The notes below the pieces were generated by a model, which saw only the letters and a list, made by a program, of their open reading frames with translations, was not told the DNA's origin and did no database searches. 17,789 bases of DNA from an uncultured Erysipelotrichaceae bacterium (GTDB lineage: Bacteria > Bacillota_I > Bacilli_A > RF39 > UBA660): positions 1 to 17,789 of the forward strand of contig CACXJP010000028.1 in assembly GCA_902768065.1 (NCBI GenBank), written 5' to 3'. This document shows, in pieces, positions 6,833 through 14,526 of the stretch (position 1 is its first letter; the number at the start of each line of letters is the position of its first letter). Made by a program: the position numbers and the translations under genes.

Positions 6833-7987
6833 ATGCAAAAGAAAAGAAAGTTCAAATTAAAAATTAGTAAAAAATGCCGTGTTTTAATTTTTATAGTTTT
6901 AAGCGTATTTGTTGTTTCTTGCATTATAGCTATTATTTTTGTAAAAACTAAATCTTTAAAAATAGAATTAAATAAGGATAATAAGATTGAAATTAATTCG
7001 AAGCTTAGTAATACTGATATGATTACTTCTATAAAAAATGGAAAAGTTATATCAAAAAAGGAAATGGTTGATACATCTAAATTGGGAAAAAAGACAATAA
7101 AAATAAAGGTTAAGAATTATTTTAATAAAACAAAAGTATTTACATATAACATTAAAATTGTTGATACAAAAAAACCGACAATAGAGGCTGATAATAATAT
7201 TAGTATTATAGAGGGTGATGAATTGGATTTAAAAAGTAAGGCTAAGGTTTCAGATAATTCAAAAGAGAAAATAAAAGCAAGTATTGAGGGCGATTATGAT
7301 TCTAACAAGGTAGGATCATATAAACTTAATTTTGTTGCAAAGGACTCAAGTGGAAATGTTGCTAAGAAGGAATTTACTTTAGAGGTTATGGAGAAGGAAA
7401 AGGCTGCTTTAAATTCAGGAAATGGGTCTTTTATCACATCGAAAGGTTTTAAAGGTAAGGTTATTGATGGTGTAACTTATATAAATGGGATACTTATAGC
7501 TAATAAAACTTATTCTTTACCTTCTTCATATTATCCTGGAGGCTTGACAAATGAGTTTAATGAAGCATTTAATCAAATGAAAAGTGCTGCTTCTAGTGAA
7601 GGAATAAATATATATGTTGTAAGTGGATTTAGATCATATAATACTCAGAATACTTTATATAATAACTATGTTAATAGGGATGGAAGAGATGAGGCTGATA
7701 CTTATTCTGCAAGACCGGGTCATTCAGAGCATCAAACCGGATTGGCTGCTGATTTCAATATGGTAGATGATGATTTTGAATATACTGCTGAAGGTAAGTG
7801 GTTAAATGATAATGCGTATAAGTATGGATTTATTTTAAGATATCCGAAAGGAAAAACTGGAGAGACAGGATATATATATGAATCTTGGCATTATAGATAT
7901 GTTGGTGTTGACTTGGCTTCAAAGTTATATAATGGTGGTAATTGGATCTCTTTAGAGAGTTATTTCGGAATAACAAGTCAATACTAA
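6833..7987 (+). CDS. VanY/DacY-type D-alanyl-D-alanine carboxypeptidase (M15B) with Ig-like domain
   Basis: The 384-residue membrane-anchored enzyme should remove the terminal D-alanine from peptidoglycan stem peptides outside the cell. One membrane helix (about residues 17-37) follows a basic N-terminus, so the rest is exported. Residues about 110-185 form a beta-rich Ig-like domain of the DUF5011 kind (DTKKPTIEA ... VGSYKLNFVAKDSSGN). The catalytic M15B domain covers about 205-370: SGFRSY (264-269), the zinc motif SEHQTGLAAD with His300 and Asp307, and ESWHYRYVG with Glu350 (catalytic) and His353 (zinc). All expected residues are present. AGGTGAT precedes the ATG. It has its own promoter and no co-transcribed partner. 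A D,L-peptidase preference cannot be excluded from sequence, and vancomycin resistance should not be inferred since this is a common housekeeping family. Confidence 0.9.
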   Translation: MQKKRKFKLKISKKCRVLIFIVLSVFVVSCIIAIIFVKTKSLKIELNKDNKIEINSKLSNTDMITSIKNGKVISKKEMVDTSKLGKKTIKIKVKNYFNKTKVFTYNIKIVDTKKPTIEADNNISIIEGDELDLKSKAKVSDNSKEKIKASIEGDYDSNKVGSYKLNFVAKDSSGNVAKKEFTLEVMEKEKAALNSGNGSFITSKGFKGKVIDGVTYINGILIANKTYSLPSSYYPGGLTNEFNEAFNQMKSAASSEGINIYVVSGFRSYNTQNTLYNNYVNRDGRDEADTYSARPGHSEHQTGLAADFNMVDDDFEYTAEGKWLNDNAYKYGFILRYPKGKTGETGYIYESWHYRYVGVDLASKLYNGGNWISLESYFGITSQY

Positions 7988-8029
7988 TTTAGTTAATAAT
8001 AATATTATATTATCTATAATAAAATAATT

Positions 8030-8058
8030 TTGACAAATTATAATCATGATGTTATATT
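8030..8058 (+). promoter_or_regulatory. Sigma-A promoter of the T-box/tyrS operon
   Basis: A perfect -35 TTGACA (8030-8035), a 17-nt spacer and TATATT (8053-8058) preceded by TGT. Transcription should start near 8065, just before T-box stem I. Confidence 0.85.
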
Positions 8059-8064
8059 ATACAT

Positions 8065-8268
8065 ATATTTTTCAGTGATGAGTAATTAGTAGTAATAATT
8101 ATTAACTTATAGAGATCTAACGGTTGGTGGAAGTTAGAATAATAATTATTATGAATTACATACTTTGAGAAAAACCGTTTACTGCGTTAAAGTATTGAGT
8201 GCATGTTTTACATGAATTAAGGTGGTACCGCGAATTATTCGTCCTTAGATGAATTGTTCGTTTTTTTT
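8065..8268 (+). promoter_or_regulatory. T-box riboswitch leader, tyrosine type
   Basis: The leader senses uncharged tRNA and lets transcription continue only when the cognate amino acid is scarce. Visible parts: the GATGA (K-turn region) near 8077; stem I arms AATAATTATT (8094-8103 with 8141-8150); an AGAGA-type bulge at 8111-8115; CTAAC/GTTAG (8117-8121 with 8133-8137) closing a GGTTGGTGGAA distal loop; and the specifier region GAATTACATACTTTGAG, where TAC at 8157-8159 is followed by A. The T-box GGTGGTACCGCG is at 8221-8232; its T at the variable position fits an A discriminator base, as in tRNA-Tyr. The antiterminator can form by TAAGG (8218-8222) with CCTTA (8243-8247), competing with the terminator. 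The tyrS gene downstream agrees with a Tyr (TAC) specifier; a second TAC at 8161-8163 leaves the exact register slightly open. Confidence 0.95.
8231..8268 (+). terminator. Regulated terminator of the T-box
   Basis: CGAATTATTC (8231-8240) pairs with GAATTGTTCG (8251-8260), with one mismatch and one wobble, around a 10-nt loop, followed by eight T (8261-8268). It shares bases with the antiterminator, as expected for a T-box. Confidence 0.9.
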
Positions 8269-8283
8269 ATGGAGGTGATTTTT

Positions 8284-8826
8284 GTGAATACTGAGTATGA
8301 AGTAAGAATACTAGATATTGATGTTAAAGAGATTAAGAGTAAATTAGACAAACTTGCAAAATTTGAGTGGGATCATATTCAAAAAAGATATGTTTATGAT
8401 TTTATACCAAAACAAGATAATAAGTGGATTAGACTACGAACTAATGGTAGTAAATCTACACTTACTATAAAAAATCTTGTTACATCTGAGATTGATGGTA
8501 CTCAAGAGTTAGAAATTGAAGTAGATGATTTTGATAAGACAAATATGATTCTAAAGGAACTTGGTTATATTCCACGTGGATATCAAGAAAATAGAAGGAT
8601 ACAGTATACATTGAATGGGGTAGAAATAGATATTGATTATTGGCCGCTGATACCAACTTATTTGGAAATTGAAGGTCCATCTGAAGAAGATGTCTATAAT
8701 ACTTTAGAATTGTTGGAAATTAATAAAAGGGATAGTACTACAAGAGATGTTGAAGGCATCTATTTAGATTATGGATATAGTATTAAAGAAATATATGATT
8801 TAAAGTTAGAGGAGGAAAGAAAATGA
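8284..8826 (+). CDS. CYTH-domain (triphosphate tunnel) protein, class IV adenylate cyclase-like
   Basis: The 180-residue product has the CYTH tunnel fold, whose members act on triphosphates (thiamine triphosphate, inorganic tripolyphosphate, ATP to cAMP). Visible elements are an N-terminal EYEVR (4-8) in place of the usual ExExK, KWIRLR (47-52), TLTIK (59-63), ELEIEV (75-80), EIDID (114-118) and YLEIE (126-130): the alternating acidic/basic strands lining the tunnel. Substrate cannot be predicted. I chose GTG 8284 because GGAGGTGAT (8271-8279) is ideally placed; the ATG at 8269 overlaps that site. The stop TGA overlaps the tyrS start (ATGA), so the two genes are translationally coupled and share tyrosine T-box control. 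Homologues I recall are annotated loosely as adenylate cyclase. Confidence 0.85.
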   Translation: MNTEYEVRILDIDVKEIKSKLDKLAKFEWDHIQKRYVYDFIPKQDNKWIRLRTNGSKSTLTIKNLVTSEIDGTQELEIEVDDFDKTNMILKELGYIPRGYQENRRIQYTLNGVEIDIDYWPLIPTYLEIEGPSEEDVYNTLELLEINKRDSTTRDVEGIYLDYGYSIKEIYDLKLEEERK

Positions 8827-10055
8827 CATTATTTGAAGAATTAGAATGGAGAGGACTTGTTAAAGATTTAGCAGGTGATGATATAAAAGATAAACTTAAT
8901 AATACAGAAATGACTTTTTATTGGGGAACTGATCCAACTGCAGACAGTTTGCATATTGGTCATTACTCATCTTTGGTGACTGCAAAAAGACTTGCTAAGG
9001 CAGGACATCACCCTATTTTATTAGTAGGAGGAGCTACAGGACTTATTGGAGATCCAAGACCAACTGCTGAAAGAGAAATTATCTCTAAAGAAACTGTTCA
9101 AAAAAATCTAGAAGGTTTATCAAAACAAGTAAAAAAGATTGTTGGTGGAGATGTAGAAGTAGTTAATAATAATGATTGGATGAAGGAATTTACTTTTACA
9201 GATTTTTTAAGAGATGTTGGAAAGTATGTAAATATCAATTATATGCTTGATAAAGATATTATAAGAAGAAGACTAGATTCTGGTATTACTTTTGCTGAAT
9301 TTTCTTATACTTTGATTCAAGGCTATGACTTTTTACATTTATATAGAGAGAAAGGCGTTACTTTACAGGCTGCTGGATCTGATCAGTGGGGGAATATTAC
9401 TACTGGTATAGATTTAATAAGAAAGATTACTGGTGATCAAGTTTATGGATTTACAATGCCACTTATATTAGATGCTACTGGTAAGAAATTTGGAAAAAGT
9501 GAAGGAAATGCTTTATGGCTAGATGAAACAAAAACTACTAGTTATGAATTATATCAATATCTTATTAATTCTGATGATGAAAAGGTAGAAGAGTATTTAA
9601 AAGTATTTACTTTCCTAACTCCTGAAGAAATAATGGAGATAATGGATAAACATAAGAAGGAACCACATCTTAGAATTGCTCAGAAAACATTAGCTTATGA
9701 AATAATAAAGGATTTACATGGAAAAGAAAGTGCTGAACAAGCAATAAAAATAAGTGAAAGTTTATTTAGTGGAGATATCAAATCTTTTACTTCTAAAGAT
9801 ATTGAAGTTGCTTTTAAAGGACTTACACCATTTGAAATAAAAGAAGATACAAATATTGTTGATTTATTAGTAAATGGTGGTATTTGTTCAAGTAAAAGAG
9901 AAGCAAGGGAATTTGTAAATAATTCTTCTATCACTATTAATGGAGATAAAATTACAGATTTAGAATTCGTAGTAACAAAGGATATTTGTATTGACAAAAA
10001 GTATGTCATAATAAGACGTGGAAAGAAAAAATATTTTATAGGAATATATAAATAA
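8823..10055 (+). CDS. tyrS: Tyrosyl-tRNA synthetase
   Basis: TyrS charges tRNA-Tyr with tyrosine in two ATP-dependent steps. The 410-residue product has the class I signatures HIGH (44-47, within DPTADSLHIGH) and KFGKS (222-226, the KMSKS loop), the tyrosine-pocket motif TLIQGYDF (163-170), GSDQWGN (185-191) and a C-terminal S4 RNA-binding domain (about 343-405) containing GGICSSKREAREFV. Length is normal for the bacterial type. Translation is coupled to the CYTH gene by ATGA overlap, with GAGGAAAG ahead. The operon is controlled by the T-box leader at 8065-8268, so expression should rise on tyrosine limitation. A terminator begins in its stop region. Confidence 0.98.
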   Translation: MTLFEELEWRGLVKDLAGDDIKDKLNNTEMTFYWGTDPTADSLHIGHYSSLVTAKRLAKAGHHPILLVGGATGLIGDPRPTAEREIISKETVQKNLEGLSKQVKKIVGGDVEVVNNNDWMKEFTFTDFLRDVGKYVNINYMLDKDIIRRRLDSGITFAEFSYTLIQGYDFLHLYREKGVTLQAAGSDQWGNITTGIDLIRKITGDQVYGFTMPLILDATGKKFGKSEGNALWLDETKTTSYELYQYLINSDDEKVEEYLKVFTFLTPEEIMEIMDKHKKEPHLRIAQKTLAYEIIKDLHGKESAEQAIKISESLFSGDIKSFTSKDIEVAFKGLTPFEIKEDTNIVDLLVNGGICSSKREAREFVNNSSITINGDKITDLEFVVTKDICIDKKYVIIRRGKKKYFIGIYK

Positions 10056-10080
10056 GAAAACATATATGTTTTCTTATTTT
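10050..10080 (+). terminator. Terminator after tyrS
   Basis: A perfect 30-bp palindrome (10050-10079) folds into a stem of about 13 bp with the AAGAAAACAT/ATGTTTTCTT core and ends in a T-run. The tyrS stop (10053-10055) lies within it. Being symmetric it may work on both strands. Confidence 0.85.
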
Positions 10081-10141
10081 TCTGTGGAAAAGAAATTTTA
10101 AATTTGGTAAAATTAAGATATAGAATGACTGGAGGAAAAAT

Positions 10142-11347
10142 ATGAACAAAAAAACATATATGAATATTAAAATAATTACAATTATTGTTTTTATAATACT
10201 TGTTGTGGAGGTTTTTTATATTGGGTATCATCTTATTTATAAAAGTGATGAACCAATTTATTTTGTCGGGATAAATGCGCTTGCAACTGACAATGATAAT
10301 TATGTTGCTGTTGGAAGTAATAATGATAATTCTAATCATTATGAGAAGGCAGCAATTTCACTATATAATTCTAAAAAAGAAAAGACTTTTGAGAAACTAT
10401 ATAATGTTGGCTATAACAGTGCATATTTTGATGTTTTAATTGATGGAGATAATATTATTGCTGTTGGTAGTTATGAAAAAACTAAAGAAGATCGTAATAA
10501 TTCAATAAGAAGAGCTTTGATTGTGAAATATGATAGAGAGGGAAATATTGTTTTTGAGAAAGATTTTCAAATATTAGATAATTCAAAATTTACTAGTATT
10601 ATTAAAGTCGGAGAGGATTATATTGTTACGGGTAATAGTGTTTATAAGAATACTAGAATAGGAAGTGATGCTGGAGGAGCATTTATTTCTAAATATGATA
10701 AAGATGGAAATCTAATATGGAATAAGACGTATGGTAATAATAAAGAATCTATTTTTAATGATGTTATTTTAGTTGATGATAGTTTATATGCTATTGGAAA
10801 TTATGAGGATTATTTTGCAATAATTGTAAAATATGATTTAGATGGAAATGAATTATCTTCCAATGATTATAAGATAACTGATGAATTAGGATTTACTAGT
10901 ATTGTTAATATAGATGATTATCTTTATGTTTCTGGTGCTTTAAAAACTGGAGATAATGATACAGATGCTATGATTGTAAAATATGATTTGGATTGTAATT
11001 ATATTGATCAAACTTCATATTCTGGTGTTGGAAAAGAAAGATTTAATAGATTAATCACGGATAATCATAATAATTTAATTGCTATTGGTACTATGATGTC
11101 TCCTGTTGAACATAGCAAAAAGCATTATGGTGACTATAATTATGATGGAATAATTGCTAAATATGGTACAGATTTAAATAAAATTGACTTGGTTTCATAT
11201 GGCGATGAAAAGAATGATTTTTTTACTGATGTAAAACTTATTGGTGATAATTATTTAGTGGTTGGTTATTCTTCTTATGAAGATGAAAGTTATATGAGTA
11301 AATTTATTAGTTATAGTAGTGCATTAAAAGTGTTGGGAGTTGATTAG
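10142..11347 (+). CDS. Membrane-anchored protein with a probable seven-bladed beta-propeller
   Basis: The 401-residue product has a signal-anchor helix (about residues 9-30) and an exported region built from seven imperfect repeats of 46-59 residues. Each has a hydrophobic strand, a short D/N turn and a strand ending in Gly (Gly58, 109, 164, 219, 265, 316, 375), for example DVLIDGDNIIAVGS and DVILVDDSLYAIGN. Between these are strands of the type IVKYDxxGN (127-135, 182-190, 228-236, 278-286). The last strand (FISYSSALKVLG) could close the ring. This resembles delta-60/SBBP-like propellers, but I do not recognise a named family and see no enzymatic motif; ligand or protein binding at the cell surface is an inference. 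GGAGG precedes the ATG. A weak promoter TTTAAA (10097-10102), 18 nt, TAGAAT (10121-10126) is possible. The stop overlaps the ribosome binding region of the next gene, so they form an operon. Confidence 0.8.
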   Translation: MNKKTYMNIKIITIIVFIILVVEVFYIGYHLIYKSDEPIYFVGINALATDNDNYVAVGSNNDNSNHYEKAAISLYNSKKEKTFEKLYNVGYNSAYFDVLIDGDNIIAVGSYEKTKEDRNNSIRRALIVKYDREGNIVFEKDFQILDNSKFTSIIKVGEDYIVTGNSVYKNTRIGSDAGGAFISKYDKDGNLIWNKTYGNNKESIFNDVILVDDSLYAIGNYEDYFAIIVKYDLDGNELSSNDYKITDELGFTSIVNIDDYLYVSGALKTGDNDTDAMIVKYDLDCNYIDQTSYSGVGKERFNRLITDNHNNLIAIGTMMSPVEHSKKHYGDYNYDGIIAKYGTDLNKIDLVSYGDEKNDFFTDVKLIGDNYLVVGYSSYEDESYMSKFISYSSALKVLGVD

Positions 11348-11348
11348 C

Positions 11349-11888
11349 TTGAAAATTACATTGGTAAGACATGCTCAAACTGAGGAGAATTATTTGAGAA
11401 TTATTCAAGGAAGAGAAAACAAGTTGTTAAATGATTCAGGAAGAAGACAGGTTCTAAGATTAAAAATGAAGTTAAAGGATAAAAAGTATGATATGTGTTT
11501 TGTTTCTCCTTTAACAAGATGTATGGAAACTGCATTGGTATCTGTTGGGGATAGAGTGTGTATGTTTCCTGATGATAGGCTTGTAGAAAGAGAAGTTGGA
11601 GAATTTGAGGGAAGACCTGATGTTGAATACAATGCTTATAAATATTGGGATTATGATTTAAATAAGAGTGATTTTGGTGTTGAACCTATTCATGATTTAT
11701 TTGATAGATGTAGTAATTTTTTAGATTATATAAAAAAAGAATATCCTGATAAGGATATAATTGTTGTTACTCATTCTGCACCATATAGGGCACTTAGACA
11801 CTTATTGTTAGGACATAAGTTAAAAGGAAAAATGCTTGATGGCAGAATAGATAATTGTCAGGTTGAAGAATTTGAGATAAAAAAATAA
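11349..11888 (+). CDS. Histidine phosphatase family protein (phosphoglycerate mutase-like)
   Basis: The 179-residue product belongs to the branch-1 histidine phosphatases, which form a phosphohistidine intermediate. Catalytic residues are present: LVRHAQTEEN with Arg7 and His8 (the phosphate acceptor), SPLTRCMETA with Arg57, EREVGEFEG with the acid Glu80, and VTHSAPYRA with His142. The substrate (sugar phosphate, nucleotide such as alpha-ribazole phosphate, or other) cannot be told. I chose TTG 11349 because GGAGTTGAT (11336-11344) is properly spaced and MKITLVRHA is the normal length before the motif. A TTG at 11340 would lie in the ribosome binding site. The start is just after the stop of the propeller gene, so translation is probably coupled. 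Confidence 0.9.
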   Translation: MKITLVRHAQTEENYLRIIQGRENKLLNDSGRRQVLRLKMKLKDKKYDMCFVSPLTRCMETALVSVGDRVCMFPDDRLVEREVGEFEGRPDVEYNAYKYWDYDLNKSDFGVEPIHDLFDRCSNFLDYIKKEYPDKDIIVVTHSAPYRALRHLLLGHKLKGKMLDGRIDNCQVEEFEIKK

Positions 11889-11913
11889 AAGAACTTTAAT
11901 AGTTCTTTTATTT
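11883..11913. terminator. Two-way terminator between phosphatase gene and rpsD
   Basis: A perfect 13-bp stem (11883-11895 with 11901-11913) around the loop TTAAT, with A-runs and T-runs on both sides, serves both convergent units. Both stop codons (11886-11888 plus; 11910-11908 minus) are inside the stem. Confidence 0.9.
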
Positions 11914-12510
11914 GTTATAGAATTCAACGATTAATGCTTCATTAATATCTGCATTAAGTTCATTTCTTTCAGGTAGTCTAACATAAGTTGCTTCCATTTT
12001 TCCTTCATCATAAGTAATGAATTCAACTCTTTTTGAAACTTTTGCTAAAGATTCAGCAACTACCTTTAAGTTCTTGTCGTCATCTTTTAGTGAAATAACA
12101 TCTCCTGGTTTAACTCTGTATGATGGAATATTAACTTTCTTTCCATTTACAGTTACATGTCCGTGGTTAACTAATTGTCTTGCTCCACGTCTTGTTGATG
12201 CAAAACCGATTCTGTATACTAAGTTATCTAATCTTGATTCTAATAATCTTAAGAAGTTAGTACCATGAATACCTTGCATTTTTCCAGCTTCTGTGAAAGT
12301 CTTTTTAAATTGTCTTTCATTTACTCCATACATGAAACGAACTTTTTGTTTTTCTTTTAATTGTGTACCATAATCAGATAATTTTCCTTTACGTTCATTT
12401 CCATGTTGCCCTGGTCCGTATGGACGACGAGCTAATTCTTTTCCTGTTTCACTAATTGAGAAACCAACACGACGAGCTTTCTTATAACTTGGTCCTGTGT
12501 ATCTTGACAT
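11908..12510 (-). CDS. rpsD: 30S ribosomal protein S4
   Basis: S4 starts assembly of the 30S body by binding 16S rRNA and also acts as an autogenous regulator. The 200-residue product begins [14 protein letters not shown] and contains [10 protein letters not shown] (28-37), [14 protein letters not shown] (87-100) and an S4 RNA-binding domain (about 92-155) with [19 protein letters not shown]. It lacks the N-terminal zinc-binding cysteines, so it is the C-minus form. AAAGGAG lies a few bases before the ATG. It is transcribed alone from a consensus promoter through a structured leader, as in Bacillus, and ends at the two-way terminator. Confidence 0.98.
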   Translation of the reverse strand: MSRYTGPSYKKARRVGFSISETGKELARRPYGPGQHGNERKGKLSDYGTQLKEKQKVRFMYGVNERQFKKTFTEAGKMQGIHGTNFLRLLESRLDNLVYRIGFASTRRGARQLVNHGHVTVNGKKVNIPSYRVKPGDVISLKDDDKNLKVVAESLAKVSKRVEFITYDEGKMEATYVRLPERNELNADINEALIVEFYNK

Positions 12511-12512
12511 AA

Positions 12513-12663
12513 ATAAATCTCCTTTCTTATTTACAAATCTTGAATTCTTTAGTCACATATTAGGGAGTTTTTCTTCTCTTTCACGTAAACAGCAATAGTT
12601 ACTTGAATAATAATTGAAAAACACATTAATATATTCTAAAGATGCTGTTTCAAGGAATTTGCA
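12513..12663 (-). promoter_or_regulatory. rpsD mRNA leader, probable S4 autoregulatory element
   Basis: About 150 nt lie between the predicted start (near 12663) and the rpsD ATG. On the minus strand CAAAT (12661-12657) pairs with ATTTG (12538-12534), and CTTGAA (12654-12649) with TTCAAG (12544-12539), enclosing an inner helix ACAGCA (12648-12643) with TGCTGT (12594-12589). Between lies a conserved-looking stretch with ACGTGAAAG, CTCCCTAATATGTGAC and TAAAGAATTC. The outer helix ends 9 nt before the AAAGGAG ribosome binding site (12525-12518), well placed for translational control. Autoregulation of rpsD by S4 binding to its leader is known in B. subtilis; that this is the same element is inferred from position and folding. 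Confidence 0.75.
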
Positions 12664-12669
12664 TTATTA

Positions 12670-12698
12670 ATTATATGTTAAAAGCGTTGATATGTCAA
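12670..12698 (-). promoter_or_regulatory. Consensus sigma-A promoter of rpsD
   Basis: On the minus strand TTGACA (12698-12693), 17 nt, TATAAT (12675-12670): a perfect match to consensus with ideal spacing, as expected for a ribosomal protein gene. Confidence 0.93.
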
Positions 12699-12767
12699 GG
12701 ATTTATTGACTATAGGGATAATATTATCTAATATTTTCTAATTTTGTAGAAAAAAGTTATTAATTTG

Positions 12768-12776
12768 TGATAGAAT
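12768..12776 (+). promoter_or_regulatory. Possible extended -10 promoter of ezrA
   Basis: TGA plus TAGAAT (12768-12776) lies about 20 nt before the AGAGGTGAA ribosome binding site, without a well-spaced -35. A TTGACT at 12706-12711 is the only other candidate and pairs with a poor -10. Confidence 0.4.
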
Positions 12777-12810
12777 ATAATTGATATATTATCAGAATAG
12801 AGGTGAATGT

Positions 12811-14526
12811 ATGCAATCACAATTTCTTATTATTGGTTCTGCTATTGTAATATCTTTTGTCATAGTTATTGTATTACTTCACTTCATAAAAAAGGCTGAA
12901 AATAAACATTATAAAAACATTTTACAGGGTTTAGAGGTTCAAAGAAATCAGGTTGCATCTACACCTGTTTTGTTAGAATTATCTAAAGTTGAGCCTATAA
13001 TAAAAAATGATAAAATGGAAGAAAAGTATAATCAATGGAGAGACAAGTTTGATAATATAAAGAATGACAGATTGTCCATTATTGATGATATGCTTATTGA
13101 TTTGGATTTATATATTGATAAAAGAGATTATAAATCCTTTGGATATAGAGTTGCTAAAACTGAAATTGAGATATATAAAATTAGAGAATCTGCTGAACAT
13201 TTATTGGATGAAATAAAGGATATTACTCTAAGTGAAGAAAAATATAGGTCTATTGTAACTAAACTTAAGACTAAATATAGAACGTTAAATAGAGAGTTTA
13301 ATGAACATAGAGAACTATATGGATTTATGCAAGAATCTATAGAAATGCAGTTAGAAAATATTGAGAAAAGATTCCTTGATTTTGAAAAGGTTATGGAAAT
13401 CAATGATTATGGTGAAGTAGTTCATATATGTAAGGCTCTTGATAATATGATTGATCATATGGATATATTGATTAAGGAGCTTCCTGATGTGTTACTAATG
13501 ATAGATAAAGTAATTCCTAATAGAATGAAGGAAGTTGAAGCGACTTATAAAGATATGATTGAGAAGGGTTATGTTTTAGATTATTTGAATCTTGAATATA
13601 ATATTGAAGAATCCAATAAAAATATTGAAAGTATTGTTGATAAAGTTAAGATGATTAACCTTGAAGGTTGTATGTTTGATTTAAAAACAATTCTTGAATA
13701 TTATGATTCAATCTTTATCGATTTTGAAAAGGAGAGACTTTCTAGAAAAGTATATGAAGAAACATTAAGTGATTTTACTAAGAGAATTGAAAAGACTAAT
13801 AAAGCTGTGAGTGATGTTTATGGTCAGCTTGATGATATTAAGAATATGTATGATTTGAATGATGACGATATTAATATAATTCATGAAGTTAATAAAATAT
13901 TGGTTGTTATTAATGATGATTATAAAAAACTTGTTCAAAAAGATGAGACTAAATCTTGTCCTTATTCTAAACTAAACGAAGAGTTAGAAAGTCTCTCATC
14001 TAGGTTAAATGATATGGAAGATGATTTTGAAAAAGCGTTAAAATCATTGGGTAATATGTATGATGATGAGGTTAGGGCAAGAGAACAGTTAGAAGAAATA
14101 CAAGTGTTCTTAAAATCTTGCAAGAATATGATGAGAAGTTGTAAGTTGCCAATTATTACCGACAATTATTTTGTTCAGCTTGATGAAGCAAATGAAGCAA
14201 TTGGAGAGGTAATCAAAGAACTTGAGAAAAAGCCAATTGTAATTAAAACTTTGAATACTAGAGTTGATACTGCAAGAGATTTAGTTTTGAAATTATATAA
14301 TACTACAAATGATATGATAAAAAATGCTAATTTAGCAGAGCTTGCTATTATGTATGCCAATAGGTATAGATCTAAGTATGATGATATTGAACAGGCATTA
14401 CATGATGCAGAAAAATTATTTTTTAAAGGTAATTATAAAGAGTCATATGATTTAGTAGTTAGTTCTACTTCCAGTGTAGATGAAAATATAAATAGAAAGT
14501 TGTTGAAATTGTATGAAAATATTTAA
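12811..14526 (+). CDS. ezrA: Septation ring formation regulator EzrA
   Basis: EzrA is a membrane-anchored spectrin-like protein that limits and positions FtsZ rings in Bacilli. The 571-residue product has one N-terminal membrane helix (about residues 4-25, outside-in topology) followed entirely by charged helical, coiled-coil repeats. Near the C-terminus is MYANRYRSKYDDIEQALHDA (about 523-542), matching the conserved NRYRS patch of EzrA, then FKGNYKESYDLVV. Length agrees with the family (about 560-570). I chose ATG 12811 because of AGAGGTGAAT just before it; a TTG at 12781 in frame has no such site. It is divergent from rpsD, as in Bacillus, and overlaps the next gene by 14 nt. Confidence 0.95.
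   Translation: MQSQFLIIGSAIVISFVIVIVLLHFIKKAENKHYKNILQGLEVQRNQVASTPVLLELSKVEPIIKNDKMEEKYNQWRDKFDNIKNDRLSIIDDMLIDLDLYIDKRDYKSFGYRVAKTEIEIYKIRESAEHLLDEIKDITLSEEKYRSIVTKLKTKYRTLNREFNEHRELYGFMQESIEMQLENIEKRFLDFEKVMEINDYGEVVHICKALDNMIDHMDILIKELPDVLLMIDKVIPNRMKEVEATYKDMIEKGYVLDYLNLEYNIEESNKNIESIVDKVKMINLEGCMFDLKTILEYYDSIFIDFEKERLSRKVYEETLSDFTKRIEKTNKAVSDVYGQLDDIKNMYDLNDDDINIIHEVNKILVVINDDYKKLVQKDETKSCPYSKLNEELESLSSRLNDMEDDFEKALKSLGNMYDDEVRAREQLEEIQVFLKSCKNMMRSCKLPIITDNYFVQLDEANEAIGEVIKELEKKPIVIKTLNTRVDTARDLVLKLYNTTNDMIKNANLAELAIMYANRYRSKYDDIEQALHDAEKLFFKGNYKESYDLVVSSTSSVDENINRKLLKLYENI

Noticed and set aside
7988..8029. Possible terminator between the vanY-type gene and the T-box promoter
   Set aside because: AT-rich sequence with only weak, imperfect pairing and no T-run; nothing convincing seen.
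8254..8283. Upstream extension of the CYTH gene (including ATG 8269)
   Set aside because: This segment contains the T-box terminator T-tract and the GGAGGTGAT ribosome binding site, so it must be untranslated; GTG 8284 is the start.
9695..10339. 214-residue minus-strand open frame across the end of tyrS and the start of the propeller gene
   Set aside because: It runs antisense through the well-supported tyrS S4 domain and a terminator, is Ile/Phe/Asn-rich as expected from reverse AT-rich DNA, and has no ribosome binding site or recognisable motif.
12017..12268. Plus-strand frame of 83 codons inside rpsD
   Set aside because: Antisense to the conserved S4 domain, with no ribosome binding site.
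12699..12767. Second promoter for ezrA from TTGACT at 12706-12711
   Set aside because: The best -10 at proper spacing (TAATAT) is poor; the extended -10 at 12768-12776 is a better but still uncertain candidate.
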